NCBI GenBank assembly: GCA_009746045.1
Contig: RPFO01000154.1
Location: 8,676,693 to 8,740,692, forward strand
DNA from: Mesostigma viride
Taxonomy: Eukaryota > Streptophyta > Mesostigmatophyceae > Mesostigmatales > Mesostigmataceae
Reading direction: 5' to 3'
DNA: 64,000 nt
Of the stretch, positions 31,667 to 56,809 are shown one piece after another (within the stretch, counting starts at the first letter, position 1; the number at the start of each line of letters is the position of its first letter). The position numbers and the translations under genes were made by a program. Under the pieces are notes generated by a model that had not been told where the DNA came from, searched no databases, and saw only the letters and a program-made list of their open reading frames with translations.

Positions 31667-33139
31667 ATGGCGGAATACGACTCATCCCAGCAATCACAAG
31701 CGTCCGCGGCCCTGCACCAACTCGCTGACGAAGCCATGGCGTCATTGGAAACACCCTTGCACGCTATGCCGGACGCCACTGTCAGCATCCAGCCGCTCCA
31801 CTCCACCGCTCCGCCGAACAGCGACCTTGCCATGGATACCCGCGAGGAGGCCTTTTCTGCCGAGGAAGCTGCCGCATTTTTACCTGGCAAATGGCCAGGC
31901 CTTAACGCCATCATGCGCCTGTCCCGAGCTGCCGCCCTCACCATCCTGCACCTGGCTGCCGAGAAAAAGTGCGAGATCCGGGACTGCAACCAACAGGTTA
32001 CCCACCTGTCGGACTTTCTCCACGACGACCCCGACGACACTGACCTCTGCCTCGCAGTCTGGTGGACGTGCTCCCGTCTTTCCGACAGCGCCCTTGAGCG
32101 CTTTGTCATGGCCTCTCTGGACCTGGGAGCCGACCCCACTGTTGCGGCCGCCATCAACATCACCGCCAAGCAAGTCGCCAATACGTGCTTCGATCGCCTC
32201 CCTCCCCTCCTCAACGCTGCCCTCAACCCTGTCCACAACCACCTCGCCACCCACCACGCCCATTCCTCACACGCCGACACCTCCATCCACTCCGCCATCA
32301 CCCACATTGCAGCAGGGCTGCAGCAGCAGCAGCAGCTCCTCCACCAGCTCCAGCAACAACTTGCCGCCTCCATAACTCCTGCCAAGACCACCTATGCCGC
32401 CACGCTTCAGAACCCTACGGAGCTCATCAACGAAATCAAAACAGCCGTCAAGGCCAGCACAAGGGATGCTATGCACGAACCCATTCGCTCATGCAGTATT
32501 GTGGTACGTGGCGTCCCCTCGAACGTCAACGATGCACGCCTGGGCACCTACCTCCGGGGCGACCCCTTCCTGGGGAAGCTCGGCGTGGCCCAAAGCGTCG
32601 TCATCAAAACGGCACGACGGCTCGGCGGCCCCACCGCCCCTGTCTTGGTGGAATTCCACCGCAAGGAGGACAAACTGCAGGTGCAGAAGGCCCGCCGGAA
32701 CCTCCACGATACCCAACTGAGCATCGACGATTACTATACCCCGGAGCAGCTTGAGGCCCGGGCTGCCGCTTTGAACCGGCCGGAGGTCCACGAGGCTCGG
32801 GCAGCCAAGCAGGCCAACCCGCAACTACGGTGCAGCATCTATGCCCGCCTCTTTAATGGCGTCTTCATCGTCCGCATTAACGGCCAGGACCTTCCTCCAA
32901 TGACGGCGACCCCCATGGATACCGCCGTGCCAGCGCCCCAGCCCGGCCCTGCTCGGCCCCCGCCGTCACCGCCATCGCCACCGGCATCGACGGTCACCTG
33001 CTCCCCAGCACGTGTGGGGATCCGCCGGGGCAACTTCAGCTCAGGTATGGCTGCCAGGCTTGGCCGTCCCCCTAATAAATTCGTTCGCTTTGCACCTGAG
33101 CCGGAGCCCGCGCTGCGAACCCTTCTCTCCTATCAATGA
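31667..33139 (+). CDS. LINE copy 2 ORF1 (RNA-binding Gag-like protein)
   Basis: 490 residues. The middle (about 220-245) is glutamine-rich and could form a coiled coil. It is followed by an RRM-like segment (about 278-355) with CSIVVRGVPSNV and a later VLVEFHRKEDK strand, then a proline-rich tail (about 420-445). This is the usual plan of LINE ORF1 proteins, which coat element RNA. It ends in ATGA shared with the ORF2 start, so ORF2 is probably translated by termination-reinitiation. No CCHC knuckle was found. Confidence 0.85.
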   Translation: MAEYDSSQQSQASAALHQLADEAMASLETPLHAMPDATVSIQPLHSTAPPNSDLAMDTREEAFSAEEAAAFLPGKWPGLNAIMRLSRAAALTILHLAAEKKCEIRDCNQQVTHLSDFLHDDPDDTDLCLAVWWTCSRLSDSALERFVMASLDLGADPTVAAAINITAKQVANTCFDRLPPLLNAALNPVHNHLATHHAHSSHADTSIHSAITHIAAGLQQQQQLLHQLQQQLAASITPAKTTYAATLQNPTELINEIKTAVKASTRDAMHEPIRSCSIVVRGVPSNVNDARLGTYLRGDPFLGKLGVAQSVVIKTARRLGGPTAPVLVEFHRKEDKLQVQKARRNLHDTQLSIDDYYTPEQLEARAAALNRPEVHEARAAKQANPQLRCSIYARLFNGVFIVRINGQDLPPMTATPMDTAVPAPQPGPARPPPSPPSPPASTVTCSPARVGIRRGNFSSGMAARLGRPPNKFVRFAPEPEPALRTLLSYQ

Positions 33140-36100
33140 CGACGCTCGCGGCCCCGCGGCTCCGCGGCTCTAGCAGTGGGATCTGCCTAACTCCCCTTCC
33201 CGCCCCTTTGCCTTCGCAGCCCTCGGGCTGTCGGAGAGAGAGCAACGGGTCGGCAGTGAGCCAGGTTAGCCCCGCCTCGCGCGGCCGCCTCCGAAACCTC
33301 CTCAGACTGCACGCATTTCTTATGCGTGCAGACGCAAACTCATTCTACCTGGCCACCCGAGCCAACCGTCGGCGTCGCCTCGACGCGTTGGCAGGAAGAA
33401 TCGAAATGGTGATTGAAAGCATAAGTCCCCAACCCGCCCCCCCTACCCCACCACCTCCACCCCCACCCCCATCACCACCCTGCTCCATCTCCGCCCCCAC
33501 CCCCGCCTGCACCCCCCTTTTCGGTCAACGCGCGCCCTTGGTCATCGCCACCTTCAACGCCCGCACGCTCCAGCCCGACGCTGACCGCTGTCACTGCCTG
33601 CGCAGTGACGACTGTCAGTGCCATCGAGTCTCCAATCTTATTGGTTTCTGCATCGACAATAATATCGCCATCCTGGGAATCCAAGAACACAGGCGCACTG
33701 CATCGGCCCGCGGATCAACTGCCCTTGTTGCTGACGACATCGACGGCTGGCGGTTCTACTACGGAGGCGGCGACGGCACCGGGAACGGGGGCGTCGGTCT
33801 CCTCTGCTCCCCGCTCGCCGTACGCCACATGGGCGAACCCCAGCTGGTCAACGCTCGGCTCCTCGTGGCCACTTTTCATTCGATGGAGGGCCACTCGACC
33901 TACGCCCTGACGGTGGGCGTTGGTTACGCACCCCACTCCGGCCACCCAGAACAAGACCGCAAGGACTTCTTTGCAGCGCTGGAGAACCTGGCGAACGGCA
34001 TCCCTGGTCGCAACTACCTCGCTCTGCTGCTGGACGCCAACGCCACGCTACCACCGGGTACTGGCGGATGTCAGCACGCCCCCAACGGTACGGTCTCCAA
34101 TGCCAACACCGAACTTTTTGCTGATTTGCTTACGACATGCGATTTGGTCACTGCCAACACCCGCTTTCCACATAGTCCAGATGCTTTGGTCACACACACC
34201 TCGCCAACTGGCACTGAACGCTGCATTGACTATGTTGTAATGCGCAAGCGTCATCAAGGATCTGTACTAGCTGCTCGCTCGCATGTGATCCCCCTGGTGC
34301 GCTCCGATCATCGCATCGTCACCGCCCGCATCCGCCTGCGATTCCCCTCGCCCTTTCGTAAGCACGTGGCACCACCTGATTTGCGCACACTTCAGTTGCT
34401 CGAGAAATCTGACGACGCTCTGGAGGACTTCCCTGAAAAACGCGCCCACAAGCGCGCCGCAGAGGCGTTCGTCGACGCGCTGGACATCCCGGCCAGCCAC
34501 GCCCAGCTGTTCGCTGCCGGCCCGGCATCGGCCCTTCGGCACCTCGCTGACAAGCTGCCCGCGGCCGGGGCCCTACTGCCCCCCCGCCGCCCGCCCCGCT
34601 TCACCAGCCTGCACCGGCTCCCCGCCGTCATCCAGGCCCGGCAAGCCCTGCGCGACAACCGCGACCCCGCCCGCTACGCCCGCCTCAAAGCCGATTACCA
34701 CTCGGCCATCCGGCAGGCGACCAAGGAGCAGGAGGACCTTCATGTCCGCGAGTACTTCGCCCACCTCAAGGACCAGCACGGCAAGTACGCCTGGACCCGC
34801 CTGCGTCACGCCCAACGGCCCGCCGGCGGCGCGCAGCCGGCGCCGCGGACGCTCTCTGGCTCACCGCAGCAGCAGCTCAACCAGTGGTATTCCTCCCAGT
34901 CCCGGCTGCTCGGCGCCCCCCCGCCGCCTCCGCCGCTTGGCCCTCTGGCGGCCGCACGCCTGGCAGTAGCACCGGCGGACGTCCCTGCGCCGCCCACGCC
35001 GCCCGCCGCTGAGCAGGACTACACGTACCCAGCCCTGACGGAACCCCTGGCCCACCCCAACGAGCTCCCGCCGTTCACCGAGCTCGAGCTGAGCACCGCC
35101 GCCAAGCAACTCCGCTTCTATGCTGCCGTTGGACCTGACCAGCTCCCAGCCCCGGTGATTAAGCTGACGGCGCTCACGGGGTTCCTGCTTGACGTCTGCA
35201 ACCGGATCCTGCTTGCCGACGCGCCGCCGATTCCTGAGTGGCAGCACAGCTACCGTATTATGCTGTACAAAAACAAAGGTTCCCCTGACGACCCCGCCAA
35301 CTACAGAGGAGTCTGCATCCAGAGCGCCGCACTTAAGTTGTTCATGCGCATGATCCTCAACCGCCTTCGTTCTGCTCTCGACTGTCACCTTGGGGAAAGT
35401 CAAATGGGCTTCCGTCCTGGGCGCAACACCGTCATGGCCATCTTCGTCGCGCGTCGCCTCTTCGAGGAAATCGCTCTCCTGCAACCTGGTGAGTTTCCCG
35501 CCATCCTGATCTTCGTCGACTTCATCAAGGCTTTTGATTCTGTCCTCTGGGACGCTCTATGGGCTGTACTTGCTCGCGCTCGCGTCCCCACTCCCCTGAT
35601 TACCGTCATCCGCACGCTGTATGAGGGGTCCACCACTTCGGTGCGCACTCAGCACGGCATAACCCCGCCCTGCCCACTGCAGACCGGCGTCTGGCAGGGT
35701 TGCGTCCTGTCGCCGTACCTGTTTATTATTGTAGTGGATTATGTTATGCGCCAGGCACGTGCTCGCTTTGCTAGCATTGCAGGCCGTGCCCCTGGCCTAG
35801 CGATCACGAACGAGCTTGGGGAAGGGGGGCCGACTAACAAGCAGAATTTACTAGCTGACCTCATTTATGCCGACGACATCACGCTCATCGAGAAGCCGGA
35901 GTCTGCCCAACTTTGGCTGGACTGCCTGGCGCTCGAGGCTCGGGCGGTTGGTCTAGAAATCAGCCCCAAAACGGAGGCCCTGGCCCTCGGCATGGCAGGG
36001 CCCCCACCCACACTCCGCCTCTTAGACGATGCCGAGGTCAACTACCCTACTTCAGGCCGCTTCAAGCTGCTCGGCAGTTGGCTTCCTGACTGCGAGGACG

Positions 36101-36768
36101 ACATGACGACACGGATCGGCATGGCGTGGGCGCACCTCCATGACCACCGCCGCTGGTGGAGCAACCCCGCCCTACCCCGGATCGTCAAGCGTGACCTCTT
36201 CAAGGTCGTCATTCTGACGATCCTGACCTACGGCGCCGAGACGTGGACACTGATGCAGGAGCTGGAGCAACGACTCGACGGCGCCGTCACCAAGATGCTG
36301 CGCAAGGCCCTTAACATCCCCTTTGGTTTGCACATTAGTAATGAGGATTTGTACGCTGATTTGCCCTATGTTTCCCACATTATTAGGCACAGGCGCCTGG
36401 GCCTAGCCGGGCACCTGGCCCGCACAGATCAGGTAGATACATCAGATAGACTAGCTGGCACCAAGCCCGCCCAGCCTGGGCGATATGTCCTCACCTGGCG
36501 TGCCCCCGGCCGCGCGCGGCAGGGCCGCCACCCGTGGACTTTTCGTGATAGACTCGGCATGGACATGTGCTACACTAGACGTGACGGGCTCACCCCCGGG
36601 CAGCCTCCTGGTTTGTCTGTAATATGGAGGCAGATGGTGCGCAAGGATAGATGGCAAGTAGTGATGAAGGAGACCACCCCCAAGCCTGTGGGGGCTCCGC
36701 GTGTGACCAAGTATGGCATTCATAGCGATTCGGGCCGCGGTGCCCACACCCCTGTAACTAGGACCTAG
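33136..36768 (+). CDS. LINE copy 2 ORF2 (APE endonuclease + reverse transcriptase)
   Basis: 1,210 residues, uninterrupted. A basic N-terminus and a proline run (about 105-118) precede an AP-type endonuclease: VIATFNARTL from residue 136, GIQEH near 181, and SDHRIV near 390. The RT has FVDFIKAFDS, a TGVWQGCVLSPYLF segment (W853) and YADD at 911-914. The C-terminal region has a YGAETWTL segment and a RRLGLAGHLAR segment, as in many non-LTR elements. The protein nicks target DNA and copies its RNA there. Copy 1 has Arg where copy 2 has W853 in the RQG motif, so this copy may be catalytically impaired despite its open frame. The exact clade is not assigned. Confidence 0.92.
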   Translation: MTTLAAPRLRGSSSGICLTPLPAPLPSQPSGCRRESNGSAVSQVSPASRGRLRNLLRLHAFLMRADANSFYLATRANRRRRLDALAGRIEMVIESISPQPAPPTPPPPPPPPSPPCSISAPTPACTPLFGQRAPLVIATFNARTLQPDADRCHCLRSDDCQCHRVSNLIGFCIDNNIAILGIQEHRRTASARGSTALVADDIDGWRFYYGGGDGTGNGGVGLLCSPLAVRHMGEPQLVNARLLVATFHSMEGHSTYALTVGVGYAPHSGHPEQDRKDFFAALENLANGIPGRNYLALLLDANATLPPGTGGCQHAPNGTVSNANTELFADLLTTCDLVTANTRFPHSPDALVTHTSPTGTERCIDYVVMRKRHQGSVLAARSHVIPLVRSDHRIVTARIRLRFPSPFRKHVAPPDLRTLQLLEKSDDALEDFPEKRAHKRAAEAFVDALDIPASHAQLFAAGPASALRHLADKLPAAGALLPPRRPPRFTSLHRLPAVIQARQALRDNRDPARYARLKADYHSAIRQATKEQEDLHVREYFAHLKDQHGKYAWTRLRHAQRPAGGAQPAPRTLSGSPQQQLNQWYSSQSRLLGAPPPPPPLGPLAAARLAVAPADVPAPPTPPAAEQDYTYPALTEPLAHPNELPPFTELELSTAAKQLRFYAAVGPDQLPAPVIKLTALTGFLLDVCNRILLADAPPIPEWQHSYRIMLYKNKGSPDDPANYRGVCIQSAALKLFMRMILNRLRSALDCHLGESQMGFRPGRNTVMAIFVARRLFEEIALLQPGEFPAILIFVDFIKAFDSVLWDALWAVLARARVPTPLITVIRTLYEGSTTSVRTQHGITPPCPLQTGVWQGCVLSPYLFIIVVDYVMRQARARFASIAGRAPGLAITNELGEGGPTNKQNLLADLIYADDITLIEKPESAQLWLDCLALEARAVGLEISPKTEALALGMAGPPPTLRLLDDAEVNYPTSGRFKLLGSWLPDCEDDMTTRIGMAWAHLHDHRRWWSNPALPRIVKRDLFKVVILTILTYGAETWTLMQELEQRLDGAVTKMLRKALNIPFGLHISNEDLYADLPYVSHIIRHRRLGLAGHLARTDQVDTSDRLAGTKPAQPGRYVLTWRAPGRARQGRHPWTFRDRLGMDMCYTRRDGLTPGQPPGLSVIWRQMVRKDRWQVVMKETTPKPVGAPRVTKYGIHSDSGRGAHTPVTRT

Positions 36769-36950
36769 ATAGCTTATACCATCCATTCCATCCCATGTTC
36801 CCCTCCCACTGAGGACTTATGCTCACGTGACGCAGTCACGTGTCTATTAATTAATTAATTAATTAATCCATTCCATCCCATGTTCCCCTCCCACTGAGGA
36901 CTTATGCTCACGTGACGCAGTCACGTGTCTATTAATTAATTAATTAATTA
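36769..36950 (+). repeat. LINE 3' UTR with duplicated end and (TTAA)n tail
   Basis: A unit of about 84 bp from CCATTCCATCCCATG to CACGTGTCTATTAATTAA... occurs twice in tandem, each ending in about five TTAA repeats. A single copy of the same end is at 54120-54209. The TTAA repeats take the place of a poly(A) tail. Confidence 0.88.
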
Positions 36951-37321
36951 ATCAACCCCTTAAGCCGCTCCGAATCCACTATACAATAATTAATCACGAC
37001 TCACTAAAGAGCCCGAATCAGTCAAAGATTCGTTAAGCAACCAGCCGACCCTACAGGTCCCCAGCTAACCTCAGCTGGTGCAACCAAATACGAATCTTTG
37101 CAAGCAAGTCCTACAATTAATTTTCTCGGACCTCTAATTAATAGCCACCGACCCTTATAAACGACCGCGGGTCATCCAAGGAAAATTCAGGCGAACATGA
37201 AACCCTTTGTACAGATGGAATTAGTCAGCCCATGCCGCAGACAGCCTTCCACATGCAGGCCAAGGCATAGCGGCCCTATCTTTCCCGCATGCGTTAATTA
37301 AACTATATTCAGAGAAAACCG
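36951..37321. repeat. R1 repeat, 3' half
   Basis: Continues the copy begun at 27656-27893; equivalent to about 4425-4792 of the first R1 copy. Starts with the ATCAACCCC target duplication. Confidence 0.8.
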
Positions 37322-38035
37322 ATTAGTAGACAGGGTTGCAACTTTATACATAGTTGTCTCACTTAATATCCAAGACTTGGCACGCTAACAGGGAGATTGA
37401 GATTACCCCCTTCAAACATCATTGTTGGATCGCCATGCGTCCAGGGATACTTGTCTCACTTAATAAAAAGGTTGTCTCTATGCTCCTCTGCATTAGGCTC
37501 TTGTAGTCCCCATTACATCACAAAGTGGCTCTAGATGCTCGCCTGTATGTTACATTACAGCATCATGTATTCATTCGTAACCGTGGCGCTGCGGGTATCG
37601 CAGCTGCCGGTACTGTCAATGCTGCCAGCATGGGGCCAATGCCCGGGTCATTCCACAAACTACCAAAGAGCAAGGGGCCCTGGGAGCACACCTCTTCTAC
37701 GCAGTCTATTCATTCATTCACGCGTCTCCGTTGAGAGAGTCATGGGGTACCAACTTAAATGTAGGTACCCTTCACCCAGGGTTCACCCACACCCCCGCAG
37801 TCTATGAGTTATGGATCAATTCATTCTACCTCTCCGCGAGATCTTCTCCAAGGTCCGCCCTGCACACATGAAATGCCTCCAGGCCCAACCACTGCAGGCA
37901 ATGTCAGCAAAACCTCCCCAAAACCTCCCATCATTCCTCTGACTCCCGCTACGAGAAGGGCAGCCTAAAATAAACATCAATCACGCCAGCTAGGTGCAAC
38001 ACAGGAATTTCCTCCACGCGTGAGCTCTGGGTTGT
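37322..38035. other. Intergenic, 3' flank of the transporter gene
   Basis: No gene seen. It would hold the 3' untranslated region of the minus-strand transporter below 38036. I could not fix a polyadenylation site. Confidence 0.4.
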
Positions 38036-51782
<13,747 letters not shown>

Positions 51783-54004
51783 GGTGATGCCAAATTTATA
51801 TTGCTTTGCTCACACAGCAGGGTAACTTCGGATAGTAAATCAGCCAACAAATTTTCAAGCTCCTGACGTTAAGAAAATCCGGCCCCGCGCGTTGGAGCAG
51901 CAATTTAGTTCATAACAGGAAAGCTACACTACAAACGGGAAGTAATTTCAGCTCAAATTGCCACGGATTGAGAATCTTGAAACGACATTTCGACCAAAAA
52001 ATGTCGTCAATTCGACTAAAAATTAGAGCTTTCCACTGATCGGGTAAACATTTGTTAATCGCATCACAGACATGAGACAGAAGAGTACAGAACGCGATGT
52101 TGTTGTTGTCCCACGCCGCAGTCAGCAGCAGAGAGTTCTGCCGTGGCCAGAACGATGGAACGCAGAGATAGAGCGAGTAGCCGCCGCCCGCCATGCGCCA
52201 TCCAATAGAATGGCTACATAGTTGGACATGCAGACTGGTGATGCGCACAGGTGGCACGTGATGAGTGTGTGTTACAAAGGATTCTGTCACCCGTTAACTG
52301 GAAAAAGTCTCCCCCCCGTCGTAACCGATTGTGCAGCGAAGTATACGCGGATATCGTGGTGGTACAGGTTGGTACGAGCATATTTGCATTTCTCAGATTC
52401 TCAGAAGTCAGATGTCATCATTCCCGCGCCTTCGGTCAAGACGTGCGAACACGAAAAAAAATTCCGAACATATCCTGCCACAGCGATTTTCGAGATCGTT
52501 TTCAGTTTCGCCAATACCTCAGAGGAAATCTCTGCTGCCCATGTGCGGAGAGGGCAACAACAACAACAACAACGCCTCGGAGGGGTGCGAGTAGGGTGCG
52601 AGTACCACCCACATACAGTCCTTACCTTCATGACAAGGTTACTGCATCGGGCATGTTTTGAAATGGCGGCGATGGCGGATTTACGATTTTCACCCGCATA
52701 CAATCCGAGGCCTGAGCTAAATTTTAGCCCATAAAACCCCGCCAGCGCGAGACCTTCATAATGAGCTCTCATCGCGCCACCCATGCGCAGTTTTGACAGA
52801 CTTATCGCCTCCCTGCCAACTGAGCCGACGCCTCGACTACTTCGGCGGCCCAGCACTGTTAACAGGACTTTCTTTCCTCAACCGCCGGCTCAACGTTTCC
52901 CTCTAGTCCCTCGCCTGCCCATGCCCGTGCCTGGAGCTTTCCGGGGTCAATTCTGTGCAGTTAATAGAATTCTAGCCCCACTGACACCTCAGCCGACCCT
53001 CCGCTGGCTCTGGCTGTTCAGTCGGTGCTGTCCGACTGGTACGATGGCGATGCCTCCATCACTTTGGCGACCTGATCACCAGTGGCCCAAATGTACGAGA
53101 TCTACATCTCGAGCTCCTTGGCCCTGCAGCTGTCACCACGCGAGCCGCCCTGAGACTCTCGGCATCATCTGTTTCCCCATGCAATATCACGCCCTAGATA
53201 CGCAACAAGGCCCGTCTCCTCCATGGCCGGCTGCGGGCTGTGCCGTAACAGGATTGCCCGGGTGATAGTAGGCAGCTGTGCCTACCAATCCCACCGCATG
53301 CACCACGTCAAGCAATATTTCAACTTCCGCCGCCACTGGGCACCGGGCTACTGCCTACCTTTCATCAATCGCTCCATCGCCTCCATGTTGCCACCGGCCC
53401 CTCCGCCACGCTGGATATCCATGGCAATCAAGGTCTCTACTACCTACCGGCTACCTCCATACCGGCCACGAGCCCTTGCTGCACCAACCGAAGTGTGCGC
53501 CCCCAAAATTAAGTGCACGGCAGGACTAGGAACCACCCAAATCACATCGGGGTCTCCAATGGACTTGTGTCACATCTTGCTACCGCTGTCACTGTCGGCG
53601 GTTGTCGGTTGCTGTTGATTGTTGCATGCTTAGGGTGGTCGATGATCTACGAGCAGCTGGTCCAATGTTGCTATGCAAGCAGCTACTCTTGCCATTACGG
53701 GTGTCCATGTGCCTCCAACCATCCCGCCCCAAAGCCAGCACCCTCTACCCCGCTAACTCCCACTCGCCCCCCTCCCCTTCTTGTTCCATACCCGCCCCAC
53801 TCACAAATGTACGTTACAGACATCCACTTGCCGATATCCATCCCCACTTGCCTATGGACCACTCTCGCCCCCACAACTGAACGAGGGCCCCCACAACACC
53901 ATCACACCGCACTACTCCAGGCTCCCCACACCATCCGCCGACCCATCCAACCATCCACCTTGAGTCCCCCCTAACTAACCTGTGTGACTACCACGATCCA
54001 TGTA
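51783..54004. other. 5' flank of the transporter gene; no gene recognised
   Basis: Immediate upstream sequence (minus-strand promoter side) is AT-rich. A CAACAA run is at 52556-52573. Plus frames at 52222-53265 and 53223-53974 show no domain. No second gene is supported. Confidence 0.35.
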
Positions 54005-54209
54005 GGGAAGGAGACCACCCCTAAGCCTGTGGGGGCTCCGCGTGTGACCAAGTATGGCATTCATAGCGATTCGGGCCGCGGTGCCCACACCCCTGTAACT
54101 AGGACCTAGATAGCTTACACCATCCATTCCATCCCATGTTCCCCTCCCACTGAGGACTTATGCTCACGTGACGCGGTCACGTGTCTATTAATTAATTAAT
54201 TAATTAATC
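54005..54209 (+). pseudogene. LINE 3'-end fragment
   Basis: Nearly identical to the last part of LINE copy 2 (from GAAGGAGACCACCCC through the (TTAA)n tail), with one copy of the 84-bp end unit. A typical 5'-truncated insertion; target duplication not identified. Confidence 0.9.
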
Positions 54210-54309
54210 GGGCATCTGGGAGAGGAACCTCCCCCCGCTTAGATCACTACCTAATCTGCCAGTGACATGGGACCGTCCAGCCAGACGGTCATCACTTATT
54301 GCACAACTG

Positions 54310-54535
54310 CCCCATTGGCAAAGTGAATCAGTGCAAGTGCTTGAGACAATTACTTACATAACCAATGCAAGCCCGCGGCAAAGTGAATATCAGTGCATGT
54401 GCATGATGAGACAACCTGTGCAGTCCTGCGGCAAAGTGAATCAGTGCATGTGCTTGAGACAACCCGCGCAGGCCTGCGGCAAAGTGAATCAGTGCACATG
54501 CATGAGACAACCAGCGCAGCCCTGCGGCAAATTAT
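54310..54535. repeat. About 58-bp minisatellite
   Basis: Four imperfect copies of a unit with GGCAAAGTGAATCAGTGCA, TGAGACAA and CCTGCGGC. Confidence 0.8.
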
Positions 54536-54699
54536 CTGGAAGATCCCGGATCATGGAGGCTAGCTCACCTGCCTTCATCCTATGCACGTTTGTCGACTTG
54601 TTAATTAGGATGATGGAAGTTGAACGGAGTTGAAAATGTGTGTTGCATTGTACGTTGAACTTTTTGCTATTGAACCTTGTATCAATAGACTGCAATCAG

Positions 54700-55825
54700 T
54701 AATTTCTTCTGCTCGTAAGGGGTTCGAGCCCGGCGTGGACATCCTTAAGGGGCGCGAGCATGGCGGGGTTAGCACTGGCTACCGCCTGGCCGACCTGATT
54801 TATGCGGACGACACCACCCTCATCGCGCGCCCCGAGCACATTCAGACCTGGCTGGACTGTCTGGGCCTGCATGGAGGCGAGGGCGGTGGGGTTAAAGATT
54901 AGTGTCAAAACTGAGGAGATGGTGATTGGGGCCTCCAGTAGCCCACCGCTGCCGCGGCGCTGCTAGACGGGCCGGACGGAGGTCCCGTTCCGTGACCGCT
55001 TCAAACTGCTGGGGAGCATGCTCCCTGACACCGCCGACGATAGGGACATCCGCATCGGCCTGGCCTGGGCCAGGCTCCGTTCGCTCACCACCTACTGGCG
55101 CTCGACGGGCCTGGGCGAGCACTGCAAGCGCATGCTCTTCAAGGTCCTCGTCCTCACGGTGCTTACGTATGGCGCCGAGGCGTGGACACTCACGGACACA
55201 ATGGCAGCTAAACTCGACGGCACGGTTTACAGGATGCTCCGACAGGTCCTGAATGTAGGGTTTTCCCAGCATAGGTCATTGGAGTCTTTGTATCAGGGTA
55301 TGCCTTGTATTTCGGACGAGATTAGGCAGCGTAGGATAGCATTTGTAGGACATCTTGCTCGCACCAGCCAGGTCGACACTGCACTTGGTCTGGCCGGCCC
55401 CCAGCGGCTTGGCCAGCCAGGGCGGCATATTTTGACCTGGCCTGGCCCCAAGGACATTCCTAAAAGGGTAGGGAAACATGCCACAACTACACCCAGGTGT
55501 TGCTGGCCGACCTAGTGGTCCCAGCCCAGTTTGAACACCGCATCCACTCTCTTTCCCTTCTTTGGACTGCCATGCTGAACAAGACGCGGTGGCAGAAGAT
55601 TGTGAAGGCTCACACGCCAGCCCCTGTGGGCAAGCAACCTCCCCCCAAGAGGAGGAGGCGTTTTGATGAGTAATGTAGTTAAGATTTTCTAGACTAGATA
55701 GCTTAGAGTTAGGTTAGTTCGATTACGCGGCTTCCTCCACTCCACCCATCCATCAAGGAATATGTGCTACATGATCTCCCAACGGAGGCATGTTATAATT
55801 TAATTTAATTTAATTTTTTAATTTC
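54700..55825 (+). pseudogene. Divergent LINE remnant (RT end and C-terminal region)
   Basis: Pieces in different frames encode YRLADLIYADDTTLIARP (54778-54832), then a long C-terminal region with GAEAWTLTDTM, RIAFVGHLARTSQVDT and a PPPKRRRR-type basic end near 55660. It is clearly related to the LINE above but diverged at the protein level. Endonuclease and most of the RT are gone. It ends in an AATTT repeat tail at about 55795-55820, differing from the (TTAA)n tail of the other family. Confidence 0.82.
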
Positions 55826-56809
55826 TTCAAACGCCGCAAGAAGCTCGAGAGGACTTACTACACGCTGGACGACGACTTGACCCTGGCGCAGTAACAACGG
55901 CAACGGGAGCTATGGCCGACCACAACCTCCAGCTCCGGCAGACCGCGGGGGGAAAACCGGTATCCTGGAGGGGGGCGGTCATCCACGTCGACCACAAGCC
56001 CTGGCAGGCACCCCGGCCCTACCACCCCAGCAACCCCAGCCTAGGGAATATAAGCAGTAGTGAAGACTAGCTAGTCAGGCTTAGCTTAGCACGTAGCCCA
56101 CGCCTATGCGCATGTGCGCCTATGATGGGACTCCCCACGGATGATGCATAAAGCTTTAAGAATTATGCCTAGCTTTGCCTATGCAGAGAGCTACTCTCTG
56201 CTGAGACGCCATGCCTAGCCATTGTTTAGCCATGATCATCTTCCACCCTCTGTTCGCACCTTAGCTGCTGGAATACATAGTGGTGCAGGTGCACTTTGTG
56301 CACCCAGAGCAGGTTTAGTTTACACCCTACCCTTGCAGGAAGTAGCCCAGGCTCCTTGTTATGATTACTTGCCCACGCTCCTTGTTATGATAAGCTCACA
56401 TGGGTCTTATTGCACCCACAGAACTTGCCGGATCGTCTATCGTGTCGATCCGATTGCAGCTGTGGCATTAATTAATTAATTAATAGACACGTGACTGCGT
56501 CTGTGCAGCTGTGGCATGCCTCTGGCATGAAGGAGAAAGGGGGTCTCTGCCCTTTCTTCCTGTTGTGCACATACAGGGATTAAAAGCACCGGTGCTCTGT
56601 GACTCCCCAATGGGAGCACGAGTTTAGTTAGTTAATTAATTAATTAAGTAGCCCAGAATGTATTGAAAGCCATACGCCCCTTCTCAGGGATATGTGCTGC
56701 ATGTACTCCCAATGGAGATATGTTCCAATTTAATTTAATTTAATTTAATTTAAAAAGTAATGGTTTATTCCAACTTACCAGGTAATCAGATACAAATGAC
56801 TTATGTGGC
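55826..56809. other. Graveyard of repeat 3' ends
   Basis: Holds a reverse-oriented scrap of the (TTAA)n LINE end (56465-56500), a further (TTAA)n at 56630-56648, and a second (TTTAA)n-tailed end at about 56650-56755 that resembles 55775-55820. 56190-56380 is similar to the reverse strand of 60500-60660. Confidence 0.6.
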
